A stretch of DNA of 43,007 nt from an uncultured Chloroflexota bacterium (GTDB lineage Bacteria; Chloroflexota; Anaerolineae; Aggregatilineales; Phototrophicaceae). A program made the translations under genes and the position numbers. Below are positions 33,054 to 41,746 of the stretch, piece by piece. The DNA lies in contig CAIPFY010000388.1 in NCBI GenBank assembly GCA_903864435.1, forward strand, positions 1-43,007. Reading direction: 5' to 3'. The first letter of the stretch is position 1, and each line of letters opens with the position of its first letter. The notes below the pieces were generated by a model that searched no databases, was not told the origin of the DNA, and saw only the letters and a program-made list of their open reading frames with translations.

Positions 33054-35174
33054 ATGGCATTTGATTTTGAGGCATTGGTCGGTCATTTGTATGTGGTCGG
33101 GGGGCGGGCGATTAATGCCCAACCGCCCGGTATGCTGGTGGAAGTGGCTCCGAAGAAATCGGCGCGAGGGCGCGAACTGGACACGATTTTTGTGCTGGTA
33201 TCACCTTCAGGGGATGCGACAGCCCCGGCTGCATTTTATGAGCAGATGTCCACACTGGCCGCCGAACGTTATTTCAACAGCACCGGCAGCGTGACAGCGG
33301 GGTTGCGGACGATTTATACCTCGCTGAATCAGGATTTGATCGAGCATAACGAAAGCGGCAAGCGCCCCTACGAAGCCAATCTGGTGTGTGCCGTTTTGCA
33401 TGAGAACGAGGTGTTTGTCTCGCGGGTCGGGTCGAGCGTGGCGGTCATTCGCTCCGGGGAAGAAATCACCTCGTTTCCGGTAGATTTTAGTAACGATGAG
33501 GCGCTGGTTGGCCCGCCGCTGGGTGTGCATCCTGTCCCGGACATCAAAATGTCTCGCTATAAGGTGGAAGCCAGCACCCGACTGGTGCTGGGCGATATGC
33601 GCCTTGCCGATATGGATAGTGTGCATCTGGCCGCTGGATTGAAGGCGGCAGAAATCGCCGACATGCTGACGGCTTTGAAGGATTATTCGGGGCCGCAAAT
33701 CACCCTGCTGGCGGCGGAATTTGTGCCGCCAGACGCGCCTTCTCCGGTCAGCGTCAAAGAGAACCGGACTTCTTCCCGCGTGGCTGCTGCGCCGCCGACA
33801 GAGGGGACGCCTGCCGCAGCGCCGCCCCCGCCCCCGCCGCCTGCTACCCGCCCCCGACGGGTTCCGTTGGTGGGGTTGCGCCGTCTGGTCGGGTCGGTGG
33901 CTGGATTTCTGGCGAATGTGTTGACGGGAATCAACCGGATGCTGGATCGGCTGATTCCGCAGCCCGCCGAAGGCCAGCGTAGCTGGTTACGCACGCCCAC
34001 CGCGCTGGTCATCACCATTCTGATTCCGGTGCTGATCGTGGGGCTGGTGGTGGTGCTGGGCGTGGGCGGCACCGGACAGAGCGAATATGAGTTGTGCGTA
34101 CAGGAAGCCAGCAAGACGGCAGTGGTGGCGCGTAGTATCGCTTCGAGCGATGTCAACGGCACGCTGGCCGGATGGAACGCGGTGATTAGCATTGTGGATC
34201 GCTGCAATGATATTCGCGCCGGTGATCCGGCGCTGGCGGCGCTGACCCGTGAAGCGCAAAATGTGATTGACCTGCTGTTTCAGGTGGAGCGCCGCGAAAC
34301 CTACCTGATCGAATCCTTCCCGAATGCCATGCTCACCCGCGTGGTGTTGCAGGGCGTGGATATGTACACGCTGGATTCGCAAAATCAACTGGTTTACCGC
34401 GTGACTCTCGGTGAAGATGGGCGGAGTGCCGTGCCGAACTCGCGCATCGCCATTCCTTCGATGCGGTTGGGGGCGACGGTGGGCGCGTTCCGGGTGGGCG
34501 AACTGGTGGATATCACATGGTCGGAAGAAACCACCCAGATTCTCGCGCTGGATCGGACGGGACTGTTGATCGCGTGTTCACCGCGCTTCTTGCAAAGCTG
34601 CGAAGCCCAGCAGTTATTGGCCGCCGAACGCTGGGTGACGCCCACGCATGTCCGGTTGTGGCAGGGGCGTTTGTACATTCTCGATGTGGGCGCGAACCAG
34701 ATTTGGCGCTACGAAAGTTCCGGCGGCACGTATGCCAACTCCCCCAGTGAGTATTTTGTGGGAACAGGGCGACCGGATATTCGCAACACGGTGGATTTTG
34801 GCATTGATGACAAGGGCAGCGTGTACATTCTCACCGCGCAGGGACAAATTACAAAGTGGGTATCGGGCAGCTTGACTTCGTTCTCGTTCGCCAATTTCCC
34901 GGATGGACAGCAGATGTCCTCTGCCGACGGTATGTATTTGAACAGCGCCCCTATCGCACAGGGGATTTTCATCGTGAGCAGCGCGAATCGCACCATTTAC
35001 GAAACCACGTTGGCGGGGACGTTTAGCGCCAGCTATCGCGTGGTAAATGAAGACGATTTCGCGTCACTGGCCAGCGTGGTGGCGGATGCCAATCAGCAGA
35101 TGATTTATGCGCTTTCGGGCAATTCGATCTTCGGGCTGGATAAGCTACGCCCCGGTCAATCGAACGGTTCGTAG
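33054..35174 (+). CDS. Degenerate PP2C-like domain, membrane helix and beta-propeller-like domain
   Basis: The protein has about 706 residues. Residues 1-225 follow the PP2C phosphatase outline ('TIFVLVSPSGD', 'VTAGLRTIYTSLNQDL', 'EVFVSRVGSSVAVIRSG'), but the Asp residues that bind metal are gone: the ADG motif reads 'SPSGD', VGDS reads 'VGSS', and the late 'SDGL' is replaced. A Pro-rich linker (about 245-275), a membrane helix near 316-338 and an extracytoplasmic part follow. That part shows repeated strands such as 'MYTLDSQNQLVYRV' and 'LYILDVGANQIWRY', suggesting an NHL-like propeller. It looks like a receptor with a pseudo-phosphatase inside. The start has only a modest ribosome site; TAGAAT at 33015-33020 may be its -10. 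Confidence 0.75.
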   Translation: MAFDFEALVGHLYVVGGRAINAQPPGMLVEVAPKKSARGRELDTIFVLVSPSGDATAPAAFYEQMSTLAAERYFNSTGSVTAGLRTIYTSLNQDLIEHNESGKRPYEANLVCAVLHENEVFVSRVGSSVAVIRSGEEITSFPVDFSNDEALVGPPLGVHPVPDIKMSRYKVEASTRLVLGDMRLADMDSVHLAAGLKAAEIADMLTALKDYSGPQITLLAAEFVPPDAPSPVSVKENRTSSRVAAAPPTEGTPAAAPPPPPPPATRPRRVPLVGLRRLVGSVAGFLANVLTGINRMLDRLIPQPAEGQRSWLRTPTALVITILIPVLIVGLVVVLGVGGTGQSEYELCVQEASKTAVVARSIASSDVNGTLAGWNAVISIVDRCNDIRAGDPALAALTREAQNVIDLLFQVERRETYLIESFPNAMLTRVVLQGVDMYTLDSQNQLVYRVTLGEDGRSAVPNSRIAIPSMRLGATVGAFRVGELVDITWSEETTQILALDRTGLLIACSPRFLQSCEAQQLLAAERWVTPTHVRLWQGRLYILDVGANQIWRYESSGGTYANSPSEYFVGTGRPDIRNTVDFGIDDKGSVYILTAQGQITKWVSGSLTSFSFANFPDGQQMSSADGMYLNSAPIAQGIFIVSSANRTIYETTLAGTFSASYRVVNEDDFASLASVVADANQQMIYALSGNSIFGLDKLRPGQSNGS

Positions 35175-35209
35175 GCGAACCGCAGGGTATACAGCCGCCG
35201 CTGCTGCGC

Positions 35210-35215
35210 TATAAT
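35210..35215 (+). promoter_or_regulatory. Perfect -10 box upstream of the LCP gene
   Basis: TATAAT lies 72 bases upstream of the LCP start codon, beyond the end of the PP2C-like gene. No good -35 is visible at 16-18 bases. It suggests that the LCP gene has a separate promoter. Confidence 0.5.
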
Positions 35216-35286
35216 GCGCCCGCGTTTTGTGTTGGTCAGGCGGAGGACGTGGTGGTTCCGCGTGCTTCGTGAGGAGAGGGTTTTTG

Positions 35287-36738
35287 ATGCGAATTCCGGG
35301 ATGGTTGTTCGTGGTGGGTGTGCTGGTGCTGGTGGCATTCACCGCGCTAGGATCGGTGGTGGGCTATTCGGTGGCGCGGCAGGTTGCCATTGATGCGGGG
35401 AACGCGGGCGTTCAGTTTGTCCCCTTAACGGTCAATTCGCTGCCCACGCCTACGTCCACGCCAGCGCCGGTGGCGGTACTGCCAACCCCGACGCCTCTGA
35501 CCGATGCGGCAGTGCCAACCCCGATCGTGCCTGCCGTCCCCACGCCGACGGTTGATCCCGCAGCGCAGTACATGTGGAACGACCCGCACCGCTTCACGCT
35601 GCTGCTGCTCGGTATTGACCAGCGGCGTTCGGTGCAGGAACCCGGCCCTTTCCGTTCCGATACGATGATCGTGGTGAGCGTTGATCCGGTCAAAAAGACG
35701 GCGGGCTTGCTTTCAATCCCGCGTGATCTGTGGGTGGGCATTCCCGGTTTCAAGCAGGGGCGAATCAATACCGCGAACTCGTTAGGCGATAGCAGTGGCT
35801 ATCCCGGCGGCGGCCCCGCGCTGGCAGCGGAAACTGTCCGGCAGGTGTTGGGCATCTCCATTGATAAGTATCTCCTCATCAACTTCGACGTGTTCACCAC
35901 GATTGTGAACACCATCGCGCCGGGTGGCGTGGAAGTATGCGTGAAGGAAATGATTGACGACCCCGATTATCCTGACGCGGGATACGGCACAATTGCCGTG
36001 CATTTTGAACCCGGTTGTCAGGTGTTGGATGCTGAACACTTGCTGCAATATGCCCGCACCCGCGCTACGGCTGGCTCGGACTTTGACCGCGCTGCCCGTC
36101 AGCAAGAGGTGTTGAAGGCGCTGCGCGAGAGCGTGCTGAACGTGGGCGGGATCACGAACTTCATCGGTCAAGCGCCTGTGTTGTGGAATGAACTGGCCGG
36201 CAGTTTTAACACCAATATGACGATGGATGAAATTCTGCGCTTGGGGTCACTGGTGCAGGAAATCCCCCGTGAGAGCATTCATTTCGGGCAAATTGACAAC
36301 CTGTATGTTGATCTGGCGACGACCAACACGGGTGAGCAGGTGCTTCTGCTCAAGACGAACGCGGTGCGCCTGCTGCTTCAACAGGTGTTCAACCCGGAAG
36401 ATGGTTTGACTGTTTCCGATTTGCGTACCCGTTCGGAACCCGAACAGGCGACTATCGCGGTGTTTAACAATACCGATGTGGCGGGGCTGGCGGGGCAAAC
36501 CCGCGACTGGCTGGCGGGACGCGGGGTGAATGTGAACAGCGTGGGCAACCCGCCCACACCCGACAATGCCGATACGGTTATTCAGGTGTATACGGGCAAA
36601 ATCTGGACGGCGAAATATCTGGCGGCGCTGATGGGACTGCCGCCGGAACGGGTGCGCCCCGGCGCGGATGGCATCACCAGCGATGACATTGCGATCATCG
36701 TGGGGCCAGATATACAGACGGTGCTGCAAACGCCGTAA
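35287..36738 (+). CDS. LytR-CpsA-Psr (LCP) family ligase with LytR_C domain
   Basis: The 483 residues start with one membrane helix (about 5-28) and a Thr-Pro linker (about 50-95). The LCP domain (about 105-310) has the conserved Arg/Asp pattern: 'RSDTMIVVSVDP', 'SIPRDLWVGIPG', 'RINTANSLGD' and 'RTRATAGSDFDRAARQQ'. LCP enzymes transfer undecaprenyl-phosphate-linked polymers such as wall polysaccharides to the cell wall, outside the membrane. A C-terminal LytR_C domain (about 395-480, 'ATIAVFNNTDVAGLAGQTRDWL') may bind glycan. GAGAGGG lies 6 bases before the ATG. A bidirectional terminator follows. Confidence 0.93.
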   Translation: MRIPGWLFVVGVLVLVAFTALGSVVGYSVARQVAIDAGNAGVQFVPLTVNSLPTPTSTPAPVAVLPTPTPLTDAAVPTPIVPAVPTPTVDPAAQYMWNDPHRFTLLLLGIDQRRSVQEPGPFRSDTMIVVSVDPVKKTAGLLSIPRDLWVGIPGFKQGRINTANSLGDSSGYPGGGPALAAETVRQVLGISIDKYLLINFDVFTTIVNTIAPGGVEVCVKEMIDDPDYPDAGYGTIAVHFEPGCQVLDAEHLLQYARTRATAGSDFDRAARQQEVLKALRESVLNVGGITNFIGQAPVLWNELAGSFNTNMTMDEILRLGSLVQEIPRESIHFGQIDNLYVDLATTNTGEQVLLLKTNAVRLLLQQVFNPEDGLTVSDLRTRSEPEQATIAVFNNTDVAGLAGQTRDWLAGRGVNVNSVGNPPTPDNADTVIQVYTGKIWTAKYLAALMGLPPERVRPGADGITSDDIAIIVGPDIQTVLQTP

Positions 36739-36761
36739 GTCGAAAGACGGACGGCGATAAC

Positions 36762-36787
36762 AAAAGGGGGCCGATGCGCCCCCTTTT
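36762..36787. terminator. Bidirectional intrinsic terminator
   Basis: The 10-base-pair stem AAAAGGGGGC/GCCCCCTTTT has a 6-base loop and carries A and T runs on its flanks, so it works as a terminator for both the LCP gene and the convergent sulfite-oxidase-like gene. Confidence 0.88.
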
Positions 36788-36805
36788 TGATTCACAGGTT
36801 GCGGT

Positions 36806-37420
36806 TTAGAACCAGCCGCGCCGCTGGAACCGTTCTTCTTTCCAGGGGTCGGCTTCGTTGTGATACCCTGCGTTTTCCCAGAAACCGGGCTTATCCACCG
36901 TGCTAAATTCCAGCGCCCGCAGGAACTTGGCGCTTTTCCAGAAGTACAGCTTGGGGACGAGCGTGCGCAGCGGTGCGCCGTGATCTAGTTCGAGCATCTT
37001 TCCATCGTACTTATAGGCCAGCAGTACGTTGTCATCCATCATGGCTTCCAGCGGCGTGTTGGTGGTGTAGTCGTAATCGCAGTGCGCGATCACATATTTG
37101 GCGCTGGGCTTCACCCCGAATAATTTGACGAAATCGCGGAACAGCACCCCTTCCCACACCATGTCGAACTGGCTCCAGCGGGTGACACAATGGATGTCGG
37201 TGGTGATGGTGGTGGTAGGAAGCTGTTGAAATTCCGCCCATGTCCAGCGCATCTCTTTTTCAACTTCCCCGAACACGCGCAAATCCCATGTTTCAGGGTT
37301 GAAGGGTGGGTTGGGGCCGTAGGTGAGAACCGGGAATTTCTGTGTTAGAGATTGACCGGGAGGGAGGCGGCCTTCGCTTTTGATCTGCTCTTCCTGTTTG
37401 CGGCGTTTGAGAAAATCCAC
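36806..37420 (-). CDS. Sulfite-oxidase-like molybdopterin oxidoreductase
   Basis: The 205 residues form the molybdopterin-binding domain of the sulfite oxidase fold, with the metal-binding cysteine in 'DIHCVTRWSQFD' (near residue 75) and 'YDYTTNTPLEAMMDDNVLLAY', 'DHGAPLRTLVPKLYFWKSAKF', the usual end motifs of the YuiH-like or MsrP-like small oxidoreductases. There is no Tat signal or dimerisation domain, so it is probably cytoplasmic. The substrate is unknown. The GTG at 37420 is chosen with AAGGA about 10 bases upstream; the open frame to 37546 has no ribosome site and lacks family character. Confidence 0.9.
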   Translation of the reverse strand: MDFLKRRKQEEQIKSEGRLPPGQSLTQKFPVLTYGPNPPFNPETWDLRVFGEVEKEMRWTWAEFQQLPTTTITTDIHCVTRWSQFDMVWEGVLFRDFVKLFGVKPSAKYVIAHCDYDYTTNTPLEAMMDDNVLLAYKYDGKMLELDHGAPLRTLVPKLYFWKSAKFLRALEFSTVDKPGFWENAGYHNEADPWKEERFQRRGWF

Positions 37421-37580
37421 AGAAGTACCATCCTTGCTCAAATGCCCACCGCCGCAGGGCGCGGTTGGGCAGGGACGAAGGTGAAATTGAGGCTCATTAT
37501 AGCGCAGGTCTGAGGAAGCATGCGGCGCTGTTCCTGAAATTCTCATGCAGAAACAGCCGCCAGCGAAATGGCCGCCGAAG

Positions 37581-38015
37581 CTAGAAGAAGGGATTCACCA
37601 GCAGTTCCACCTGAATCTTCATCAGGCCAAGCGTCAGTTCATCGCCGTGCCGCAGCGGATACAGTTCGCCGGGTTTCATCCATTCGCCGTTCAGCCGTGT
37701 GCCGTTGGCGCTGTTGTTATCCTCGATGTTCACCCGTTCGCCATCCAGCTTGAAGTGCATGTGTTCGCGTGAAACGCCCAGATCGCCACCGCCGAACGGC
37801 CCTAAATCCACATCCGGGAAGAAACCGGTGTCCGGGTTGGCGCGTCCCACCGTGATCTGGTTGGTGAGGTCGAAAATCAATTCGGTTTGCAGGTGCATCA
37901 GCCGTAATGAGATGCGCCACGGCCGGGGCATCCCGATGTCAATCGGTTTTAGCGTGGGTTCGGCGGTAGCCGCCACCGCACGGGGTTGGTCAAGTTTGCG
38001 GGTCTTGCCGGACAT
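37581..38015 (-). CDS. FHA-domain protein
   Basis: The protein of about 144 residues has a 40-residue tail and then a forkhead-associated domain with its phosphopeptide-binding signature: 'VGRAN', 'SREHMHF', 'NNSANGTRLNG', and the final strands 'HGDELTLGLMKIQV'. FHA domains bind phosphothreonine peptides, so it should work downstream of a Ser/Thr kinase, none of which is encoded in the window. ATG 38015 has CAGGAG 8 bases upstream; the longer frame to 38045 is not needed. It is divergent from the carboxyltransferase gene, with about 290 bases between the two start codons. Confidence 0.92.
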   Translation of the reverse strand: MSGKTRKLDQPRAVAATAEPTLKPIDIGMPRPWRISLRLMHLQTELIFDLTNQITVGRANPDTGFFPDVDLGPFGGGDLGVSREHMHFKLDGERVNIEDNNSANGTRLNGEWMKPGELYPLRHGDELTLGLMKIQVELLVNPFF

Positions 38016-38307
38016 AAAAGCGACTCCTGACCACGATAAATTCAAGTGTGGAGACTAGATTACATTCACCATAATATACGCATTTGCCCCCTCCTGTCTA
38101 CCAATTCGTCCGTACAAAATCTTTATATGCGGATGACCCCCCCTCCGGCTTCCGCTTGTTCGCTGCAATGCGGCGGGGCGATTTTTCGCATGGTGTCACC
38201 TGATTTTGAGGAACAACATCAGATGGGTTCTGCTACAAGTCTTTATAGAATGATGTAAGCATGAATTGGTCATAAGGGGGTAGCGATACCCGAGAAGGAG
38301 CATCAGG

Positions 38308-39855
38308 GTGGATGATCCACGTATTCTGGAACTGCGCGAACGGCGTCAGCGTGCGCGTTTGGGCGGGGGTGAAGAACGCATCCGCAGGCAGCACGAAAAA
38401 GGCAAACTGACCGCCCGCGAACGGCTGGAAATTTTGCTGGATGCGGGCACTTTTCAGGAGTTGGAGCCGTTTATCACCCATCAAGGCGGCGACGGAATGC
38501 CGGTTGGCGAGAAGATTCCGGGCGAGGGCGTGGTCACGGGCTACGGACAGATTGACGGGCGCACGGTGTACGTCTACGCGCAAGATTTCACGGTATATGG
38601 CGGCACGCTGGGCGAGATGCACAGCCACAAGATTTGCAGGGTGATGGATCTGGCGCTGCGCGATGGTACGCCGATCATCGGCCTGATCGATTCGGGCGGG
38701 GCGCGTATACAGGAAGGGGTGAAAAGCCTCGCCGGATACGCGCAGATTTTCCGGCGCAACGCCCAGTATTCGGGCGTGGTGCCGCAAATCAGTGTGATTC
38801 TGGGGCCGTGTGCGGGCGGCGCGGCTTATTCCCCGGCGCTGACGGACATGATTATCATGACCGAAAAAACCTCGTATATGTTCATCACGGGGCCGGAAGT
38901 CATTAAAACGGTGACGGGCGAAAGCATCAGTCAGGATGTGCTAGGCGGCTGTCAGGTACACATGGAGATTAGCGGTACGGCGCATCTGGCTGGACGGGAC
39001 GAGCGCGAGTCGCTGCTGTTGTGCCGGACTATGCTGGGGTATCTCCCTTCTAACAATGCCGAAAACCCGCCGCACTTCGACAGCGGTGATGACCCGACGC
39101 GGATGGATGCGGCGCTGAACAGCATTGTGCCGTTAGACCCGACGGTGGCCTATCAGATGCACGAAGTCATCGAGCGTGTGGTGGATGCCGGTTCGTTTCT
39201 GGAAATTCAGCCGTTGTATGCGCGGTGTGCCATCATCGGGTTGGCGCGTATCGGCGGGCATAGTGTGGGGCTGGTGGCGCAGGAACCAAGCGTTATGGCT
39301 GGCGTGATTGACATTGACGCCGCCGACAAGATCGCCCGTTTCGTGCGCTTTTGCGACTCGTTCAACCTGCCGCTGGTCACGTTCGTGGATTCGCCGGGGT
39401 TTCTGCCGGGTATTCAGCAGGAGCATGGCGGCATTCTGCGGCACGGCGCGAAAGTGCTGTATGCCTATTCGGAGGCGACGGTTCCCAAGATCAGCGTGAT
39501 TACGCGCAAGGCTTATGGCGGCGCGTATGTGGTGATGAGCAGTAAATATCTGGGGACGGACATCAACTACGCATGGCCTAGCGCGGAAGTGGCGGTGATG
39601 GGCGCGGAAGGCGCGGTCAATATCCTGTACAAGTCACAGATTCAGCAGGCCGCCGACCCCGAAGCCGAACGGCAGCGGTTGGTGATCGAGTACCGTGCGC
39701 AGACGGGCAGCCCGTATCGCGCCGCTGAAGCGGGTTTTGTGGACGATGTGATCGAGCCGCGTGAAACCCGCCCCAAACTGATTGTCGCACTCGGCGCAAT
39801 CCGCGAGAAGATCGCCACCAACCCGCCACGTAAGCATGGGAACATCCCACTATGA
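38308..39855 (+). CDS. mmdA: Methylmalonyl-CoA decarboxylase/propionyl-CoA carboxylase-type carboxyltransferase
   Basis: At 515 residues this is the usual length of the carboxyltransferase (beta/MmdA, PF01039) that moves a carboxyl group between methylmalonyl-CoA and biotin. Motifs include 'RERLEILLDAGTF', 'IGLIDSGGARIQEGV', 'GPCAGGAAYSPALTDMI', 'TGPEVIKTVTGE' and, in the second half, 'FVDSPGFLPGIQQE' and 'ITRKAYGGAYVVM'. The neighbours (OadG-like, biotin carrier, sodium-pump beta subunit) make it part of a sodium-translocating decarboxylase. The GTG start has AAGGAG 7 bases before it. Glutaconyl-CoA decarboxylases share the family but are longer (about 590 residues). Its end overlaps the next gene by 4 bases. 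Confidence 0.93.
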   Translation: MDDPRILELRERRQRARLGGGEERIRRQHEKGKLTARERLEILLDAGTFQELEPFITHQGGDGMPVGEKIPGEGVVTGYGQIDGRTVYVYAQDFTVYGGTLGEMHSHKICRVMDLALRDGTPIIGLIDSGGARIQEGVKSLAGYAQIFRRNAQYSGVVPQISVILGPCAGGAAYSPALTDMIIMTEKTSYMFITGPEVIKTVTGESISQDVLGGCQVHMEISGTAHLAGRDERESLLLCRTMLGYLPSNNAENPPHFDSGDDPTRMDAALNSIVPLDPTVAYQMHEVIERVVDAGSFLEIQPLYARCAIIGLARIGGHSVGLVAQEPSVMAGVIDIDAADKIARFVRFCDSFNLPLVTFVDSPGFLPGIQQEHGGILRHGAKVLYAYSEATVPKISVITRKAYGGAYVVMSSKYLGTDINYAWPSAEVAVMGAEGAVNILYKSQIQQAADPEAERQRLVIEYRAQTGSPYRAAEAGFVDDVIEPRETRPKLIVALGAIREKIATNPPRKHGNIPL

Positions 39856-40178
39856 GCGATATGAGTGATGTGCTGCTGATTACGGTGGTGGGGATGGGGC
39901 TGGTATTTTCTGGGATCATTTTGCTATGGGGGCTTATCGCGCTTTTGATGGGCATTGATGCCCGGTTGCAGCGCCCCGCCGATCCGGTTTTGTCACCGGA
40001 AGCCGCCGACGAGGACACTCGCTCTGTCCGCCGTGCCAGAGCTGCTGCACTGGCAGTCGCGGCGGCGGTGGCGCTGGATACCCTGCGCCCGCCCACCCCG
40101 CGCCCGCACTCGCTGCCGTTGATTAGCGCGTGGCAGGCGGTGTTGCGTACCAATCAGTTGAAACGAGGCCGACGATGA
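39852..40178 (+). CDS. OadG-like small membrane subunit of the sodium pump
   Basis: The 108 residues include one strong membrane helix near the N-terminus ('VVGMGLVFSGIILLWGLIAL', about residues 12-32), with the Gly-Met-Gly-Leu-Val-Phe signature of the OadG/MmdD gamma-type subunit. After it come charged, Ala/Pro-rich residues that in this family stabilise the complex and tether the biotin carrier. The small size, its place after the carboxyltransferase and the 4-base overlaps with both neighbours support this. A separate epsilon subunit is not visible. Confidence 0.85.
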   Translation: MSDMSDVLLITVVGMGLVFSGIILLWGLIALLMGIDARLQRPADPVLSPEAADEDTRSVRRARAAALAVAAAVALDTLRPPTPRPHSLPLISAWQAVLRTNQLKRGRR

Positions 40179-40594
40179 AGCTATTCGTCACCGTAGACGG
40201 TGAACGGTTTGAAGTGGAAATTGAAGATGTTCGCGCTCGCCCGGTGGTGGCGGTGGTGGATGGGATGCGCTACGCGGTCGAGGTAGCAGAGGCGGAAGCG
40301 GCCAGCAGCGCCCCCCCTGTGGTCGCTCGTCCGGCGGGGAGCGTGTCTGTGCCGGCGAACGCGAACGCGAACGCGGACGTGCGGCAGGTGCTGGCTCCCA
40401 TGCCGGGAGTGGTGGTCGAAGTGGCGGTGAAGCCCGGTGATCGGGTGGAACCCCGTCAGCCGTTGATCGTGCTGGAGTCGATGAAGATGAAAAATGTCAT
40501 CCGGGCGACGGTCAGTGCGACGGTGGAAGCCGTCCATGTCAGCAACGGGCAGGGTGTGAAGCACCGCGATGTGCTGGTGACGTATGGACGGTAG
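40175..40594 (+). CDS. mmdC: Biotin carboxyl carrier subunit of the sodium pump
   Basis: The 139 residues end in a biotinyl domain with 'LAPMPGVVVEVAVKPGDRV' and the biotin-attachment site 'LESMKMKN' (ESMKM in place of the commoner EAMKM; the Lys carries biotin). The N-terminal 45 residues form strands ('LFVTVDGERFEVEIEDVRARP'), followed by an Ala/Pro/Asn linker that contains three exact GCGAAC repeats at 40355-40372. The protein carries the carboxyl group from the carboxyltransferase to the membrane beta subunit. Its start overlaps the OadG-like stop by 4 bases and its end overlaps the beta-subunit gene by 11 bases. Confidence 0.92.
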   Translation: MKLFVTVDGERFEVEIEDVRARPVVAVVDGMRYAVEVAEAEAASSAPPVVARPAGSVSVPANANANADVRQVLAPMPGVVVEVAVKPGDRVEPRQPLIVLESMKMKNVIRATVSATVEAVHVSNGQGVKHRDVLVTYGR

Positions 40595-41714
40595 CGCACT
40601 GGTGACGGAACTGACGCGAGGGTTGGCGGCTTTCGATGCGGGTCGGGCGGTGATGATCTTCGTCGGGGTCGTTTTGATCGCGCTGGCGGTCATAAAGGAA
40701 TACGAGCCGGTGCTGCTGCTGCCGATTGGTTTTGGCTGCATTCTGGCGAATATCCCGATGACCGGCATGACCGAACCCGGCGGCTTGTTCGATACGCTCT
40801 ATCAGGCAGGAATCGCCAGCGAATTGTTCCCGCTGCTGATCTTCATCGGCGTGGGCGCGATGATTGATTTCAGCCCGTTGCTGGCACAACCGCGCATGGT
40901 GCTGCTGGGCGCGGCGGGGCAGTTCGGGATTTTTGGCACGCTGATCGTGGCGCGGTGGTTGGGGTTCCCGCTGAATGAAGCTGCCTCGATTGGCGTGATC
41001 GGCGCGATTGACGGCCCCACTTCGATCTTCGTGGCGACCAAACTCGCGCCCAACCTGCTCGCCCCGATTGCAGTAGCGGCCTATTCGTACATGAGTTTGA
41101 TCCCGATCATTCAGCCGCCGGTGATGCGGTTGCTCACCACCCCTGCCGAACGGCGCATTCGCATGGTTTATACGCCGCGTCCGGTGTCAAAAACGGTGCG
41201 GGTGGCCTTCCCGATTGTGGTCACGCTGGCGGTCGGGCTGTTGATTCCAGATGCCACGCCGTTGATTAGTATGCTGATGCTGGGGAACTTGCTGCGCGAA
41301 AGCGGTGTGGTGGAACGCCTGAACAAGATGGCGCAGAACGAACTCATCAACATCGCCACGCTGTTTTTGGGGCTGACCATCGGTTCCACGATGGGCGCGG
41401 CGCAGTTTTTGAACGGTCAGACGATCCTGATTCTGGTACTCGGTCTAGGTGCGTTTGTGCTAGATACGGTGGCCGGCTTACTGTTTGGCAAGCTGTTGTG
41501 CCGGCTAACGGGCGGGGCGATTAACCCGCTGATCGGCGCGGCGGGCATTAGCGCCTTCCCGATGGCGGGGCGGTTGGCGGCACAGACCGCGCAGAACGAG
41601 GATTACGACAATTTCATCCTCATGCACGCGATGGGCGCGAATACTGCCGGACAACTGGGCAGCGTGATGGCGGGCGGTATCCTGTTGGCGCTGGTCAGCG
41701 GGTATCTGGGATAG
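40584..41714 (+). CDS. mmdB: Sodium-translocating decarboxylase beta subunit
   Basis: The 376 residues form a polytopic protein with about nine to eleven hydrophobic helices. The conserved sodium-site stretch 'IGAIDGPTSIF' (its Asp is essential in OadB/MmdB), 'LPIGFGCILANIP', 'LLIFIGVGAMIDF' and 'NLLRESGVVERL' are typical of the OadB/GcdB/MmdB family. It decarboxylates carboxybiotin and pumps sodium ions out. It is the last gene of the four-gene unit (A, OadG-like, biotin carrier, B), which is the order of known mmd operons apart from the missing small epsilon subunit. No terminator is obvious after it; an imperfect dyad and a new promoter follow. Confidence 0.95.
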   Translation: MDGSALVTELTRGLAAFDAGRAVMIFVGVVLIALAVIKEYEPVLLLPIGFGCILANIPMTGMTEPGGLFDTLYQAGIASELFPLLIFIGVGAMIDFSPLLAQPRMVLLGAAGQFGIFGTLIVARWLGFPLNEAASIGVIGAIDGPTSIFVATKLAPNLLAPIAVAAYSYMSLIPIIQPPVMRLLTTPAERRIRMVYTPRPVSKTVRVAFPIVVTLAVGLLIPDATPLISMLMLGNLLRESGVVERLNKMAQNELINIATLFLGLTIGSTMGAAQFLNGQTILILVLGLGAFVLDTVAGLLFGKLLCRLTGGAINPLIGAAGISAFPMAGRLAAQTAQNEDYDNFILMHAMGANTAGQLGSVMAGGILLALVSGYLG

Positions 41715-41746
41715 CGGTTCGCGCAGCAGCCATACGGCACGTTTGT

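Noticed and set aside
38046-38307. Largest gap checked for tRNA, small RNA or riboswitch
   Set aside because: No cloverleaf, conserved aptamer or terminator was seen. It has only weak -10-like boxes (such as TAGAAT at 38246-38251) for the two divergent genes.
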